Numbered from the stretch's first letter, positions 33,157-41,755 are shown. The stretch: 56,474 nt of DNA from Bacteriovorax sp. BSW11_IV (GCF_000447755.1 NZ_AUNE01000049.1:1-56474); one strand, 5' to 3'. The notes: a model not told the origin generated them from the sequence alone. Made by a program: numbers and translations.

Positions 33157-34623
33157 TTACCTTTTAAGGTCAATTACCGTTCTAAACATTTCATCGGCAG
33201 TTTTCATAACTTTTGCGGCCGCTTCATAAGCATGTTGGAAGCGAACCATATTTGCGGCTTCTTCATCTATTGAAACACCGCTAATTCTTTCTTTAATATT
33301 TTTAATTTGGGCTAAAAGACCAGTTGATTGCTCAAGGTCAATTTTAGTTTTCCCTGATTCAAGACCAACGTTTCCGATAGTCTGTAGAAAATATTCTTCA
33401 ATTGTGGCCGTTCCATCATCAAGATACTTTTCATGTTGGAGTTTTGAAATTGCAACAGCAACGCGGTTATCCCCAGGTGAGTTTGGAGCTAGAGCAGTTG
33501 CAATATTTGTGAGATCACTTGAAACGGCCGTACTTAATTCAATGTTTAGGGCCGCATCGCTCATTGCTGCTGGGGCCTGAAAAAAGTCGATGCCTGTTAG
33601 CGGACCTTTTGCATCGGCACTTTGCATTGGATTGCCATTTTCATCCATTTTTACGTCACGATGAGCAAATCCTTTTCTGTGAATAGCGTTAACAGCATTT
33701 ATAAAATTATAGGCAATTTCATCAATTTTCTTTCTAAGGCCTGCAACATCTTGATCACGAACCTCAGCAATGGCCTCCATCGTACCTTTTTGGAAACGCT
33801 CAGTAAGTGTCGCTGCAGGACGACCTTGATAATAAACCTGGCCCGATCCATCGAGTTGGGTAGTTCCAGCTTCCTTATTTTCTGTACCATAGCGAAGTGG
33901 AATCGTTTGAGCCGCTGTTACAAGAGTACCAACTCCGACAGCTGAAACAACAAAACTACCTTTTTCATCCTCGTATGTATGAACTTTCATGACTTTTGAA
34001 AGTTCTTTAATTTCAATATCTCTTTGGTCGCGTAGGTCACCAGTTTCTGAACCACCGGCCTCTAGTTCGGCTATTTTTTTATTTAAGCCGGCGATATTTT
34101 TAAGAGTTTGATTAACGTCTTCGACTGAACGAGACATTGAATTATCAATATTTCTAGAAATCATGTCTAATGATTCACGGATACGTTTGAAATCTTTTAT
34201 TACAAGTTGGGCATTGTCTCGTACAACAGAGCGAATCGTTTCATTTTCTGGTTGGTTAGCCAAGTCTCTGAAAGAGTTAAAAAAACGGTTCATAACTTGG
34301 TTTAAACCACCATTGTCAATTTCATTGAATACCTCTTCAACTTGGGTGAGATATTCAGATCTTTTTTCATAATATTCATGACTAGATGTTTGATCGCGAA
34401 ATCTTTTTTCTACAAAAGGGTCATGGACACGAGTAACATCTTTAATTCTTGCACCCGTTCCGTGGTTTAAACCACCTTTTACAATAGAAATATTTGTAGT
34501 TTGATTAACTCTTTGACGTGAATAACCTTCAGTGTTTGCGTTGGCAATGTTGTGCCCTGTAGTCTCTAGAGACTTCTTGGAAACATTTAAACCTGTGCGT
34601 CCAATATTTAATAAATCAGACAA
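33157..34623 (-). CDS. flgK: hook-associated protein FlgK
   Basis: A 488-residue first hook-filament junction protein. The N-terminal rod-type motif is SDLLNIGRTGLNVSKKSLETTGHNIANANTEGYSRQRV. The C-terminal heptad segment is SGVSIDEEAANMVRFQHAYEAAAKVMKTADEMFRTVIDLKR. The central domain is shorter and less conserved, as usual. It follows the FlgN-like chaperone gene, whose product protects FlgK and FlgL before export, so flgN-flgK-flgL is a working set. Confidence 0.96.
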   Translation of the reverse strand: MSDLLNIGRTGLNVSKKSLETTGHNIANANTEGYSRQRVNQTTNISIVKGGLNHGTGARIKDVTRVHDPFVEKRFRDQTSSHEYYEKRSEYLTQVEEVFNEIDNGGLNQVMNRFFNSFRDLANQPENETIRSVVRDNAQLVIKDFKRIRESLDMISRNIDNSMSRSVEDVNQTLKNIAGLNKKIAELEAGGSETGDLRDQRDIEIKELSKVMKVHTYEDEKGSFVVSAVGVGTLVTAAQTIPLRYGTENKEAGTTQLDGSGQVYYQGRPAATLTERFQKGTMEAIAEVRDQDVAGLRKKIDEIAYNFINAVNAIHRKGFAHRDVKMDENGNPMQSADAKGPLTGIDFFQAPAAMSDAALNIELSTAVSSDLTNIATALAPNSPGDNRVAVAISKLQHEKYLDDGTATIEEYFLQTIGNVGLESGKTKIDLEQSTGLLAQIKNIKERISGVSIDEEAANMVRFQHAYEAAAKVMKTADEMFRTVIDLKR

Positions 34624-34636
34624 CGCGAACCTCTAG

Positions 34637-35140
34637 TTAAAGTGCCTTGGATGTTTGTTTTCCAAGTGAGTTATATGTAGCGTAGTTCTTCTGACCTACG
34701 GCCTCATGGCGAATCTCTTTAAGAGCATGAATCGCCTTGTTAATGAAAATTTGGTTTCTCTTATTTTGATCTTGTATCTTCTCGATAATATCAATCAATA
34801 GTGCATTGAAGCGAAAAAGGTGCTTCAAATTATTTTTATCTTCGAATTCTCTAAAATAAGTAATTAATTCAGAAACGGTACTGATTTTTTTATCGTCACT
34901 CAGCTCTTTATTTAAATCATCGATCAAAAGGACTCGCTCACTTTCGATTAGTGAAATTTTTTGAATAATGGCCTTCTTCTCTTCAACTTTAGTTTCAAGA
35001 TTCTCTAGATCGCTTTTAAGAAGCAGGGAGTATTCATCACATGTAAGATCAAATAAGCTATTATGAAGTTCGCAGAACTCCTTCCAAAGATCTGTAATTC
35101 TATAATAAAGAATTTCTAGATTAAGCTTTGATCTTTCCAT
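34637..35140 (-). CDS. flgN: FlgN-like chaperone for FlgK/FlgL
   Basis: A 167-residue coiled-coil cytoplasmic protein predicted as the export chaperone of hook-junction proteins. Long amphipathic helices dominate (LLKSDLENLETKVEEKKAIIQKISLIESERV and so on). The C-terminal KNYATYNSLGKQTSKAL resembles the conserved Y-N-x-x-G motif of FlgN. Family sequences are variable, so the call relies mainly on its place between flgM and flgK. Confidence 0.75.
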   Translation of the reverse strand: MERSKLNLEILYYRITDLWKEFCELHNSLFDLTCDEYSLLLKSDLENLETKVEEKKAIIQKISLIESERVLLIDDLNKELSDDKKISTVSELITYFREFEDKNNLKHLFRFNALLIDIIEKIQDQNKRNQIFINKAIHALKEIRHEAVGQKNYATYNSLGKQTSKAL

Positions 35141-35145
35141 TAATC

Positions 35146-35469
35146 CTACATCTCCTCACTTAAAATACGGTCTGCCAGTGCATCGTAATCAACATTGTAT
35201 GTACCAGCTTGAATTCTACTTTTTAAGCTAGCGATCTTATCTGAGTTGTCGATTTCTGGTGCCGCATCTACTGCTCTTTTAATTTTAGAGAAGTCTTTGA
35301 TAGCGTCAGAAATATCAACCTTTGAATCAGTCTTAGCAAAAGCTTTCAGTTCGTTTGCACGTTCTGGAGTATTTTTTCTTAGAACGACATCAGCAACTTT
35401 TGAATTTGTTTCTTTAGTCGTTTTTGAATTAGGAAAAAAACCAGAGCGAGTAGTGTCGATATTATTCAT
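35146..35469 (-). CDS. flgM: anti-sigma-28 factor FlgM
   Basis: A 107-residue protein that holds sigma-28 (FliA) inactive until hook completion. An unstructured N-terminus of about 45 residues is followed by the sigma-binding helices: KVDISDAIKDFSKIKRAVDAAPEIDNSDKIASLKSRIQAGTYNVDYDALADRILSEEM. This closely follows the family pattern V-x-x-x-P-E-x-D-x-x-K-V-x-x-L-K-x-x-I-x-x-G-x-Y. It lies between the FlgJ-type and FlgN-type genes and overlaps the former by eight bases. Confidence 0.88.
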   Translation of the reverse strand: MNNIDTTRSGFFPNSKTTKETNSKVADVVLRKNTPERANELKAFAKTDSKVDISDAIKDFSKIKRAVDAAPEIDNSDKIASLKSRIQAGTYNVDYDALADRILSEEM

Positions 35470-35920
35470 GCGTTAGCTCCTTGGCAGAAGTTTTTCTGAC
35501 CATTTGGATATCTTGTGTTGGTTGATCATGAATTTCAATCTTCTTACGACTGAAATTATTCATTGCTACCATCTTTTGGTAAGCATCATAGGCCTCTTTA
35601 GTTCTTTGGGCCTCTGGATATATTTGATCTAAGATAACATTTTGAAGACCTAAACTTTCTTTCTTCGCCATCATCTCAGCTCTTTTAGAACGCATTAGAG
35701 TTGCATAGTAATCACCAGCTGTATCAGTAGGAAGATTCCCGACAGATTTTTCCATTTCGGCGATCATAAAATTTGCAAACTGCTCTTCCATACCAGTTGC
35801 GACTTCGCGATAGGGTTCTGGAATATATTGTTTTGTATCAATGTTTTTTGAAGCTGCAGGCTTACTATTGTTTCCAATAGCAATCTTTGGATTATGAATT
35901 TTGATGTCAACATTACTCAT
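35462..35920 (-). CDS. FlgJ N-terminal-type rod-binding protein
   Basis: A 152-residue protein with a rod-binding (rod-cap) domain at about 40-115: EVATGMEEQFANFMIAEMEKSVG and GDYYATLMRSKRAEMMAKKESLGLQNVILDQIYP. It helps rod assembly. The C-terminal muramidase domain of enteric FlgJ is absent, as in many non-enteric bacteria that use a separate lytic transglycosylase (none is seen here). The 102 bases between it and flgI hold no evident gene. Confidence 0.82.
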   Translation of the reverse strand: MSNVDIKIHNPKIAIGNNSKPAASKNIDTKQYIPEPYREVATGMEEQFANFMIAEMEKSVGNLPTDTAGDYYATLMRSKRAEMMAKKESLGLQNVILDQIYPEAQRTKEAYDAYQKMVAMNNFSRKKIEIHDQPTQDIQMVRKTSAKELTHE

Positions 35921-36022
35921 CCTGAGCTCCTGGGAGATTCAATCCTAGAATCACCTTCTATTATTGTGCCTTAAATATGGATAGAAAGCTAGTATTAAAA
36001 GTGCTTTCCGCCATTGTAAAAA

Positions 36023-37036
36023 TTATATTAGTTCAATGTCTCCTATGATTGAGCCATTCTTTTTAAGGGCCTGAAAGATCGAAATAAGGTCCTCTGGAGT
36101 CGTTCCGTAGGCATTTAGGGCCTTAACTAAATCATTAAGTGTAGTTTTTTCTTCAAAATAAACGGCAGAGGCAGATTTTGCCGCATTTTGGCCACCACCT
36201 TGGCCTTCTCCGACTTCAATTGTCAGGTTCCCATGGCTGATCGCCACCTCTTTGAGAAGGACATCACCACCGGCCACGATAGTACCAGTTCTTTCATTGA
36301 TGATAATTTTAGCTGATTGATCTGTTTCAACTTTAAAGTTTTCAACAATTGCCATGAGAGCAACAACACTTCTCTGGTAATGTACAGGGACAATTAAATC
36401 AATCGTTGTAGCATCTTTGGCATTAGCATACTTACCGCCAAGTTCTTGGTTGATTGTTCTTTCAATTCTCGCAGCTGTAGTGAAATCGGCATTATTTAAA
36501 GAAAGTCGAAGTGAGTTTTTACGATCAAAATCTAAGTTGATTTCTCTTTCAACAGATGCTCCAGAGGGAATAAGTCCTGTTGTCGCAAATTTTGCACCTT
36601 GCTTTAGACCACCAATTGAAAGGGGACCGTTTGCAACTGCGTATACATTACCATCACCACCTTTAAGGGGAGTTACGAGTAAAGTTCCACCCGCAAGAGA
36701 TGAAGCATCTCCAATAGAGGAAACAGTTACATCTATTTTTTGGCCAACGCGAGCGAATGGTGGAATTTTAGCGGTAACGATTACGGCAGCAACGTTTTTA
36801 GAAGTCACTTCTGTTTGTGGATTAAGCCCAAGTTTTTGAAACATTCTCTTAAGCGATGTGTTTGTTATTTCACCACCACCGTCACCAGAACCGTTAAGTC
36901 CTATAACAAGACCATATCCGATAATTGGATTTTCACGAACACCTTTTACAGTGACTAAATCTTTAAGACGTGAGGCCTTAGCAAAGGACACGTTTGAAAA
37001 AAGAAGAGACAAAGAAAGTAATAGAATTCTTTTCAT
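36023..37036 (-). CDS. flgI: flagellar P-ring protein FlgI
   Basis: A 337-residue periplasmic ring protein. The Sec signal peptide MKRILLLSLSLLFSNVSFA is followed by SRLKDLVTVKGVRENPIIGYGLVIGLNGSGDGG. Later segments are SSIGDASSLAGGTLLVTPLKGGDGNVYAVANGPL and NERTGTIVAGGDVLLKEVAISHGNLTIEV, all classic FlgI. Its length is slightly short (usually about 365) but complete. It follows flgH closely (4 bases). Confidence 0.97.
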   Translation of the reverse strand: MKRILLLSLSLLFSNVSFAKASRLKDLVTVKGVRENPIIGYGLVIGLNGSGDGGGEITNTSLKRMFQKLGLNPQTEVTSKNVAAVIVTAKIPPFARVGQKIDVTVSSIGDASSLAGGTLLVTPLKGGDGNVYAVANGPLSIGGLKQGAKFATTGLIPSGASVEREINLDFDRKNSLRLSLNNADFTTAARIERTINQELGGKYANAKDATTIDLIVPVHYQRSVVALMAIVENFKVETDQSAKIIINERTGTIVAGGDVLLKEVAISHGNLTIEVGEGQGGGQNAAKSASAVYFEEKTTLNDLVKALNAYGTTPEDLISIFQALKKNGSIIGDIELI

Positions 37037-37040
37037 TTAA

Positions 37041-37838
37041 TCACCTAATAACTGTTACGTTAGACTCTAAAAATTTTGAAGAACTAATGGTATCTTCATC
37101 TGATATATCTTTACGCGACACGAGTGCCTGTAATTCAATTAAGCGTTTTTGATTTTTGTAAAGAACCAGTTTTTGACCTCTTACAAGGAGGTGATCTTTA
37201 CTGATTTCCTCAACAATAACAGCAGAAATTCTGTCGTGAACCTTCTCTGGATCACCGTCTTCTGAGGCCGTATCATCTTCTGCACCTGACGCCGCTGGTG
37301 GCGTCGCTGCTGCTGCGGCGGGATCTGTAGAAGCAGGTCCTTTTTCTTGTTCTTTTTTACGAGTTGGGTAATCAGGAAATGCTCTTTTAAGTTCAAGAGT
37401 AATTTCATTCTTTAATTTAGATTGAACATTTATAAGAACAATGTCTCCGTTCTTTTTCCATTTGTTTTTGGTGAAGAGGTAGTTTTCATTACCTGAACCA
37501 GTCCATAGACTTCCTTCGTCACTATTATCCTCGAGATCTCTTGCGGTAACTCTTTTTTTGAATTCTTCTTGAGTGTTGTACTGTCTTTTAATATTGGGCT
37601 GAATAACAGACTGTTGAGCTGATGTGACAGTGTTTAGTGGAGCAGATCTTGGCGCATAGTATCCGTTTGGATTACTTCTTTGCGGAGCTCTGAATTGATC
37701 AAAAGTGTTATAACCACGTTTATAATTGGCATTATAGTTTTGTTGTTCTTCTCTATCTAATTCTTTGTGAATGCGATCTACATAACTAGCACATGAAGTG
37801 AAAAGAAAGAGTGATAAAATAAATAGAATAGACTTCAT
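37041..37838 (-). CDS. flgH: flagellar L-ring lipoprotein FlgH with a low-complexity insertion
   Basis: A 265-residue outer-membrane ring lipoprotein. The signal peptide has lipobox FTSC (about 13-16), then a Tyr/Asn/Arg/Pro-rich linker (about 35-75). EGSLWTGSGNENYLFTKNKWKKNGDIVLINV (about 108-138) matches the conserved GSLW...GDIV motif of FlgH. An unusual Ala/Pro/Asp/Glu-rich insertion lies at about 158-190. The C-terminus LLVRGQKLVLYKNQKRLIELQALVSRKDI matches the ring part. The start overlaps the flgA stop (ATGA). Confidence 0.82.
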   Translation of the reverse strand: MKSILFILSLFLFTSCASYVDRIHKELDREEQQNYNANYKRGYNTFDQFRAPQRSNPNGYYAPRSAPLNTVTSAQQSVIQPNIKRQYNTQEEFKKRVTARDLEDNSDEGSLWTGSGNENYLFTKNKWKKNGDIVLINVQSKLKNEITLELKRAFPDYPTRKKEQEKGPASTDPAAAAATPPAASGAEDDTASEDGDPEKVHDRISAVIVEEISKDHLLVRGQKLVLYKNQKRLIELQALVSRKDISDEDTISSSKFLESNVTVIR

Positions 37839-38713
37839 AGCTCGACCAATACCTTGTTAAAATCAATAACTGTTGCTGAAAATGTTCTGTTTGATTTTGG
37901 GTTTCTTAGTTCAATGTTTTGTCCCTTCGCACCACTTCGCAAAGGAATTCCATATCCAGAAAGTTTTAAAGAACTCGACTGAATAACAACTTTGGCCTGT
38001 TGACCTCTTTGAACAAGATTGATTGGAACAATGTCATATTTCTTTACTGCATGACCAACCGGAAAATGTTTGTTGTTTTTATAAAAAACTACTTCGTTTT
38101 TACTTTTTAAATAATCGCTCGGTCTATCTGTGAAGATCAAGGCCTCTTCGAACATATCTGGAGTTAAATCTGTGTTTATAGCACGTATTTCATCTTTAAC
38201 TTTTACAACTTGTACTTGTCTTTGAATGTGAATCTGACCCCACTTTGTTGCTTTTCCAAAAGGGGAGTTGATTTCAATATTTAAAGCATAGGTTCCAGGA
38301 CGCTCACATTGATAACATTTGATATTTAGGTTTTGATCTTCAGTAAGAGTGAGCGCTCCATCGATTCCTGTCACTTTTAAATCTGTAATGAATAAATCTC
38401 CTGCAAGATTTAATTTTTCTTTAACAAATTCGTTTAGTGAATTTATTTGAACCTTATTATTAGTGATCTTCAAGTTTTCTATGCTAGCACCTCTAGCAAT
38501 ATGAAAACCGGGAATAACACCGTTAGAGTTTTTTAGAGAATTTACAAGGTCGATTGTTGAACTTTGGTCACAAGCAGTTTGTAAACTTGCAGGCAAAGTT
38601 TCAATTTTTTGATCATTAATGAAAAAGATTTTATCGGGCAATGTCATTTCACACGATAAAACCTTAAAAGAAGCGATGAATGTGAATAAAATGAAAAAGT
38701 ATTTAATCATCAT
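37835..38713 (-). CDS. flgA: flagellar P-ring chaperone FlgA
   Basis: A 292-residue periplasmic protein with Sec signal peptide (FFILFTFIASFKVLSC), helping FlgI ring assembly. A SAF-type region is seen in the C-terminal half: VQVVKVKDEIRAINTDLTPDMFEEALIFTDRPSDYL, AVKKYDIVPINLVQRGQQAKVVIQSSSLKLSGYGIPLRSGAKGQNIELRNPKSNRTFSATVI. It is longer than enteric FlgA (about 219). The start could be either of two adjacent ATG codons. It overlaps both neighbours. Confidence 0.88.
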   Translation of the reverse strand: MMIKYFFILFTFIASFKVLSCEMTLPDKIFFINDQKIETLPASLQTACDQSSTIDLVNSLKNSNGVIPGFHIARGASIENLKITNNKVQINSLNEFVKEKLNLAGDLFITDLKVTGIDGALTLTEDQNLNIKCYQCERPGTYALNIEINSPFGKATKWGQIHIQRQVQVVKVKDEIRAINTDLTPDMFEEALIFTDRPSDYLKSKNEVVFYKNNKHFPVGHAVKKYDIVPINLVQRGQQAKVVIQSSSLKLSGYGIPLRSGAKGQNIELRNPKSNRTFSATVIDFNKVLVEL

Positions 38714-39549
38714 TACCTAATATTGTTCAGCGTTTGCATCATTTGATCTGTAACACCCATGACTTTAGAGTTCATTTCGTAGGCCCTTTGAGCACGAATC
38801 AAATCAGTCATCTCATTCATTACGTTTACATTTGAGTTTTCAAGAGAGCCTTGGACTACAACGCCTGAGTTACTTTGACCTGCTACGTTTTGAATGGGTT
38901 CACCAGATGCTGTTGTTATAAGATAATTGTTTCCACCAGCAGACTTAAGTCCTACTGGATTTACAAAAGTGAAAACTGGAATTTGTCCTAGATTCACTGG
39001 TTCAAGTTGACCATTAACATATGCCTCAACAGTACCATCCTCGCCAATTGAAACTGATTTTGTTCCTTGGGGAAAAGAAAAATTTGGAAAAAGTTTATAG
39101 CCTTGCTTATTTACCACTGTCCCTGTTTGATCGACGTTAAATGAGCCATCTCTTGTATAAAGTACCTCGTTATTAGGTTTAACAAGACCGAAAAAACCTT
39201 CTCCGTTGATCATTAGATCAAATGGGTTGTTTGTAATCCTAGGCATACCTTGTGAAAATTCTTTTCTAACGGCTGAAATTTTGGACCCAGAACCAATCTG
39301 TAATCCAACGTTATATTGAGTGTTTTGACTTGACCTAGCCCCTGCTTCAGTAACAGTGTTGTAAAGCAAATCTTCAGACTCAGCTCTTTGTTTTTTAAAT
39401 CCAATAGTATTTACGTTGGCAATGTTGTTTGAAATTGTACCAACTTGTGTTTCCTGTGCCGCCATTCCTGTCGCAGCAGTGTTGAGTGCGCCAAACATTG
39501 CATAGGTATTAGCTGACATAAAGAGAATAAGTGCTAGTGTTGTCTTCAT
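38713..39549 (-). CDS. flgG: distal rod protein FlgG with apparent Sec signal peptide
   Basis: A distal rod subunit. The conserved body starts MFGALNTAATGMAAQETQVGTISNNIANVNTIGFKKQRAE and ends VMNEMTDLIRAQRAYEMNSKVMGVTDQMMQTLNNIR, with normal length of about 261 after the extension. Before that Met lie 17 residues, MKTTLALILFMSANTYA, with a basic start, hydrophobic core and T-Y-A before the junction. ATG 39549 has AGGAG four bases before it; an earlier ATG 39576 has AAAGG and would add nine residues. The internal Met has no ribosome site. Rod proteins normally exit through the flagellar type III route without a Sec signal, so this is odd. Confidence 0.9.
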   Translation of the reverse strand: MKTTLALILFMSANTYAMFGALNTAATGMAAQETQVGTISNNIANVNTIGFKKQRAESEDLLYNTVTEAGARSSQNTQYNVGLQIGSGSKISAVRKEFSQGMPRITNNPFDLMINGEGFFGLVKPNNEVLYTRDGSFNVDQTGTVVNKQGYKLFPNFSFPQGTKSVSIGEDGTVEAYVNGQLEPVNLGQIPVFTFVNPVGLKSAGGNNYLITTASGEPIQNVAGQSNSGVVVQGSLENSNVNVMNEMTDLIRAQRAYEMNSKVMGVTDQMMQTLNNIR

Positions 39550-39556
39550 AAGACTC

Positions 39557-40396
39557 CTAAAATTTAGAGATTTCATTAACACCTTTACTGCTAATGTTGT
39601 CGTAAGTTTTTATAACGTTTTGAATACTTTCAAAGTGTCTGTGTGCTTTGATAAGCTCAGACATTTCCTGAATGGCATTAACGTTTGATTGTTCTACATA
39701 ACCTTGATGAATAGCTGTTTTAAGTGGAGTGTTGGAAATATTGTTCAGATCTTTATTTATGAATAATGAACTCCCTTCTTTTCTTAGGGCGTGAATATCT
39801 TTGAATTCACGAACGCTCATTTCTCCGACTTTGATATTGCCAGTGAAAATCTCACCTTGAAGATTTATAGAAATATTTCCACCATTGGCCTTAATAAAAC
39901 GCTCTTCTGGTTTTGGAAGTGTGTTTACTGCATTTACGTTTGTATTTAAATCTGGAGGAAGATCTAGTTTAGATAAGACTTTGAAGCCTTGATCGGTTAC
40001 AAGATGTCCTTGATTATCTAAAGAGAGCATACCTCTTCTTGTATAACGAATACCATTTGGTGTAAGAACTTCAAGAAAGCCCTTGCCGAATAACCCAACA
40101 TCTAATGGGTTTTTAGTAGGTCTTAATTGTCCTTGTTCAAAAATTGTGTAATTGCCATCCGCCTCAACTTTAGAATGTTCAGCACCCTGGCTTCTGTAAA
40201 AATCTTCTGGAGCAAATTCTTTATTGGGTATATCAATGTCCTCGACACCTTTATCTAGTGCCGTGAGATATTCACGAAATGTAACTTCGTCCTTTTTAAA
40301 TCCTGGTGTGTTTGCATTAGCAACATTGTTGGCAATTGTTTCAACTTTCCTCTGTTGAGCAATCGCGCCAGAAAGTGGGACCCATAATTCCTTCAA
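39557..40396 (-). CDS. flgF: proximal rod protein FlgF
   Basis: A 279-residue rod protein of the FlgF/FlgG family. It has the N-terminal signature LSGAIAQQRKVETIANNVANANTPGFKKDEVTF. Its central domain has RPTKNPLDVGLFGKGFLEVLTPNGIRYTRRGMLSLDNQGHLVT. The C-terminal part is YVEQSNVNAIQEMSELIKAHRHFESIQNVIKTYD. It starts with TTG at 40396, with AGGAGG 5 bases upstream. Unlike the next gene it has no signal peptide. It is first of the minus-strand flagellar run. Confidence 0.93.
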   Translation of the reverse strand: MKELWVPLSGAIAQQRKVETIANNVANANTPGFKKDEVTFREYLTALDKGVEDIDIPNKEFAPEDFYRSQGAEHSKVEADGNYTIFEQGQLRPTKNPLDVGLFGKGFLEVLTPNGIRYTRRGMLSLDNQGHLVTDQGFKVLSKLDLPPDLNTNVNAVNTLPKPEERFIKANGGNISINLQGEIFTGNIKVGEMSVREFKDIHALRKEGSSLFINKDLNNISNTPLKTAIHQGYVEQSNVNAIQEMSELIKAHRHFESIQNVIKTYDNISSKGVNEISKF

Positions 40397-40492
40397 TTCA
40401 CCCTCCTGGTGAGCCTTAGGAAAATAGTATCAATCCCTATGCCATAGATTCCACATGGGTAAAATTGACCCACTGAATAAGTCTTTGAAATT

Positions 40493-40597
40493 ATGTCAAA
40501 ACTGGTTTCAGATAGAGATAATAATGTTATAGATATAGAGATATATGAAAATTTTTCTCAAATTATGACCATGATGCGTCAAAGGTATGACATATGA
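40493..40597 (+). CDS. candidate small protein (34 aa) overlapping xseB
   Basis: A short open frame MSKLVSDRDNNVIDIEIY...RQRYDI whose TGA stop overlaps the xseB ATG (ATGA at 40594-40597), as in translationally coupled genes. No clear ribosome site precedes its ATG. It lies in the flgF/xseB divergent gap. Real gene or chance frame is undecided. Confidence 0.35.
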   Translation: MSKLVSDRDNNVIDIEIYENFSQIMTMMRQRYDI

Positions 40598-40806
40598 GTA
40601 AAGAAACAAATTCATTTGAATCATCATTAACAGACCTTGAAAAAGTTGTGCGTGAACTTGAATCTGGTGAGCTTTCATTGGATGAAAGTTTAGTGGCCTT
40701 TGAAAAAGGTGTTAAACTTTATAAAGGCTGCAAAGACTATCTCACTAAGGCCGAGAAGAAGCTTTCAAAACTAACCGATAGTCTAAAAGAAGAAGAATTA
40801 GAATAG
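40594..40806 (+). CDS. xseB: exodeoxyribonuclease VII small subunit
   Basis: A 70-residue helical protein that joins XseA to degrade single-stranded DNA. It shows the family pattern FESSLTDLEKVVRELESGELSLDESLVAFEKGVKLYKGCKDYLTKAEKKLSKL, with the conserved LExGxLxLxxSLxxFExG motif. An AAGG site lies 7 bases before the ATG. xseA is not in the window. Its stop overlaps the GTG start of the next gene by one base. Confidence 0.93.
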   Translation: MSKETNSFESSLTDLEKVVRELESGELSLDESLVAFEKGVKLYKGCKDYLTKAEKKLSKLTDSLKEEELE

Positions 40807-41750
40807 TGCGATATCTCGCTTTTGTTTTTATCCTATTCATTTGTTTTTCATGTTCTCAATCAGAGAAAGAGAGAAATATTCTTTTCACTGGTGTAGATGT
40901 TGATAAAACAATGGCCATTAAAAGCTCGCCCTTTATCAGTAAAGAAAGAGTTCGATCTCTAGATATGGGTCCTATAAATGTTGAGGGCCCTGATCAAGTT
41001 TATGACGAAAAAATTGAAAATAAAAAAGTTATTGCCCTCTATTTAGGACCAGGACTTCATAAATCATTTGCCTACATTCCAGTTATTTCGTGCTTAAAAA
41101 GAATGGATCTAGATTTTCATATCATTGCTGGAGCAGAGTTTTCTGCGATGATAGCATCTTTATACGCTTATGATTTAACCGCTGAGGAAATTGACTGGAA
41201 ACTTTATCAAATGTCTGAAGAGATAAAGAATAAGACAATTTATTCAAAGGATTGGAGTGAGACAATAGTTAAGTTTGTAGACAAAGAGTTTAAGAACAAA
41301 AGAATTCAAGGAGCAACAAAGGTTTTAGCTGTTGCTGAATATGATTTAAAAAAGAAGAAAAATGTTCTTACGTTTAAAGGAAACTTGAAAACGTCGCTTT
41401 TAAACAATCTCTCTTTAACTTTTAGCGGCAATAACGTTAATTCAGTATTTGGCAGCGAAGATGATATAGTAGAGGAGCTTAAAAAAAGAGCTGACTATGT
41501 CATTGTCCTAGATGTCCTTGGAGATAAATTGAAATTGAATTCAATTAATGACTATCTTTATGGCGTCTATGGAAAATTGATCGGTCATAATATAAAATTT
41601 GATACACGTGCAGATTTAAAACTCAAAATTCCTGTGGATGAATTTGAATTAGATACTGAGAAAATTGGTGATGTAATTCAAGTAGGGAAGGAATATTGCA
41701 AAAAAGTAGAATCTTTTTTGACTGAGTTAAAAGATAAAAAAGAGGAATAG
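40806..41750 (+). CDS. degenerate patatin-like lipoprotein
   Basis: A 314-residue lipoprotein (lipobox CFSC at about 13-16). Residues 72-125 follow the patatin fold pattern: KVIALYLGPGLHKSFAYIPVISCLKRMDLDFHIIAGAEFSAMIASLYAYDLTAEEIDWKLYQM. In active enzymes this reads GGGxRG, then GTSxGA. Here the oxyanion Gly run is GPGLHKS and the Ser nucleophile position is Glu (GAEFSA), so lipase activity is unlikely. The role is unknown; it lies between xseB and the PBP1A gene, five bases before the latter, so a wall-linked structural role is possible. Confidence 0.6.
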   Translation: MRYLAFVFILFICFSCSQSEKERNILFTGVDVDKTMAIKSSPFISKERVRSLDMGPINVEGPDQVYDEKIENKKVIALYLGPGLHKSFAYIPVISCLKRMDLDFHIIAGAEFSAMIASLYAYDLTAEEIDWKLYQMSEEIKNKTIYSKDWSETIVKFVDKEFKNKRIQGATKVLAVAEYDLKKKKNVLTFKGNLKTSLLNNLSLTFSGNNVNSVFGSEDDIVEELKKRADYVIVLDVLGDKLKLNSINDYLYGVYGKLIGHNIKFDTRADLKLKIPVDEFELDTEKIGDVIQVGKEYCKKVESFLTELKDKKEE

Positions 41751-41755
41751 ATTTA

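Noticed and set aside
36417-36839. 140-aa plus-strand ORF inside flgI
   Set aside because: Shadow of flgI in the opposite strand; no independent support.
40397-40492. Sigma-54 promoter before flgF (TGG...GC pattern on the minus strand)
   Set aside because: Spacing between GG and GC is 8, not the required 10, and the flanks do not match.
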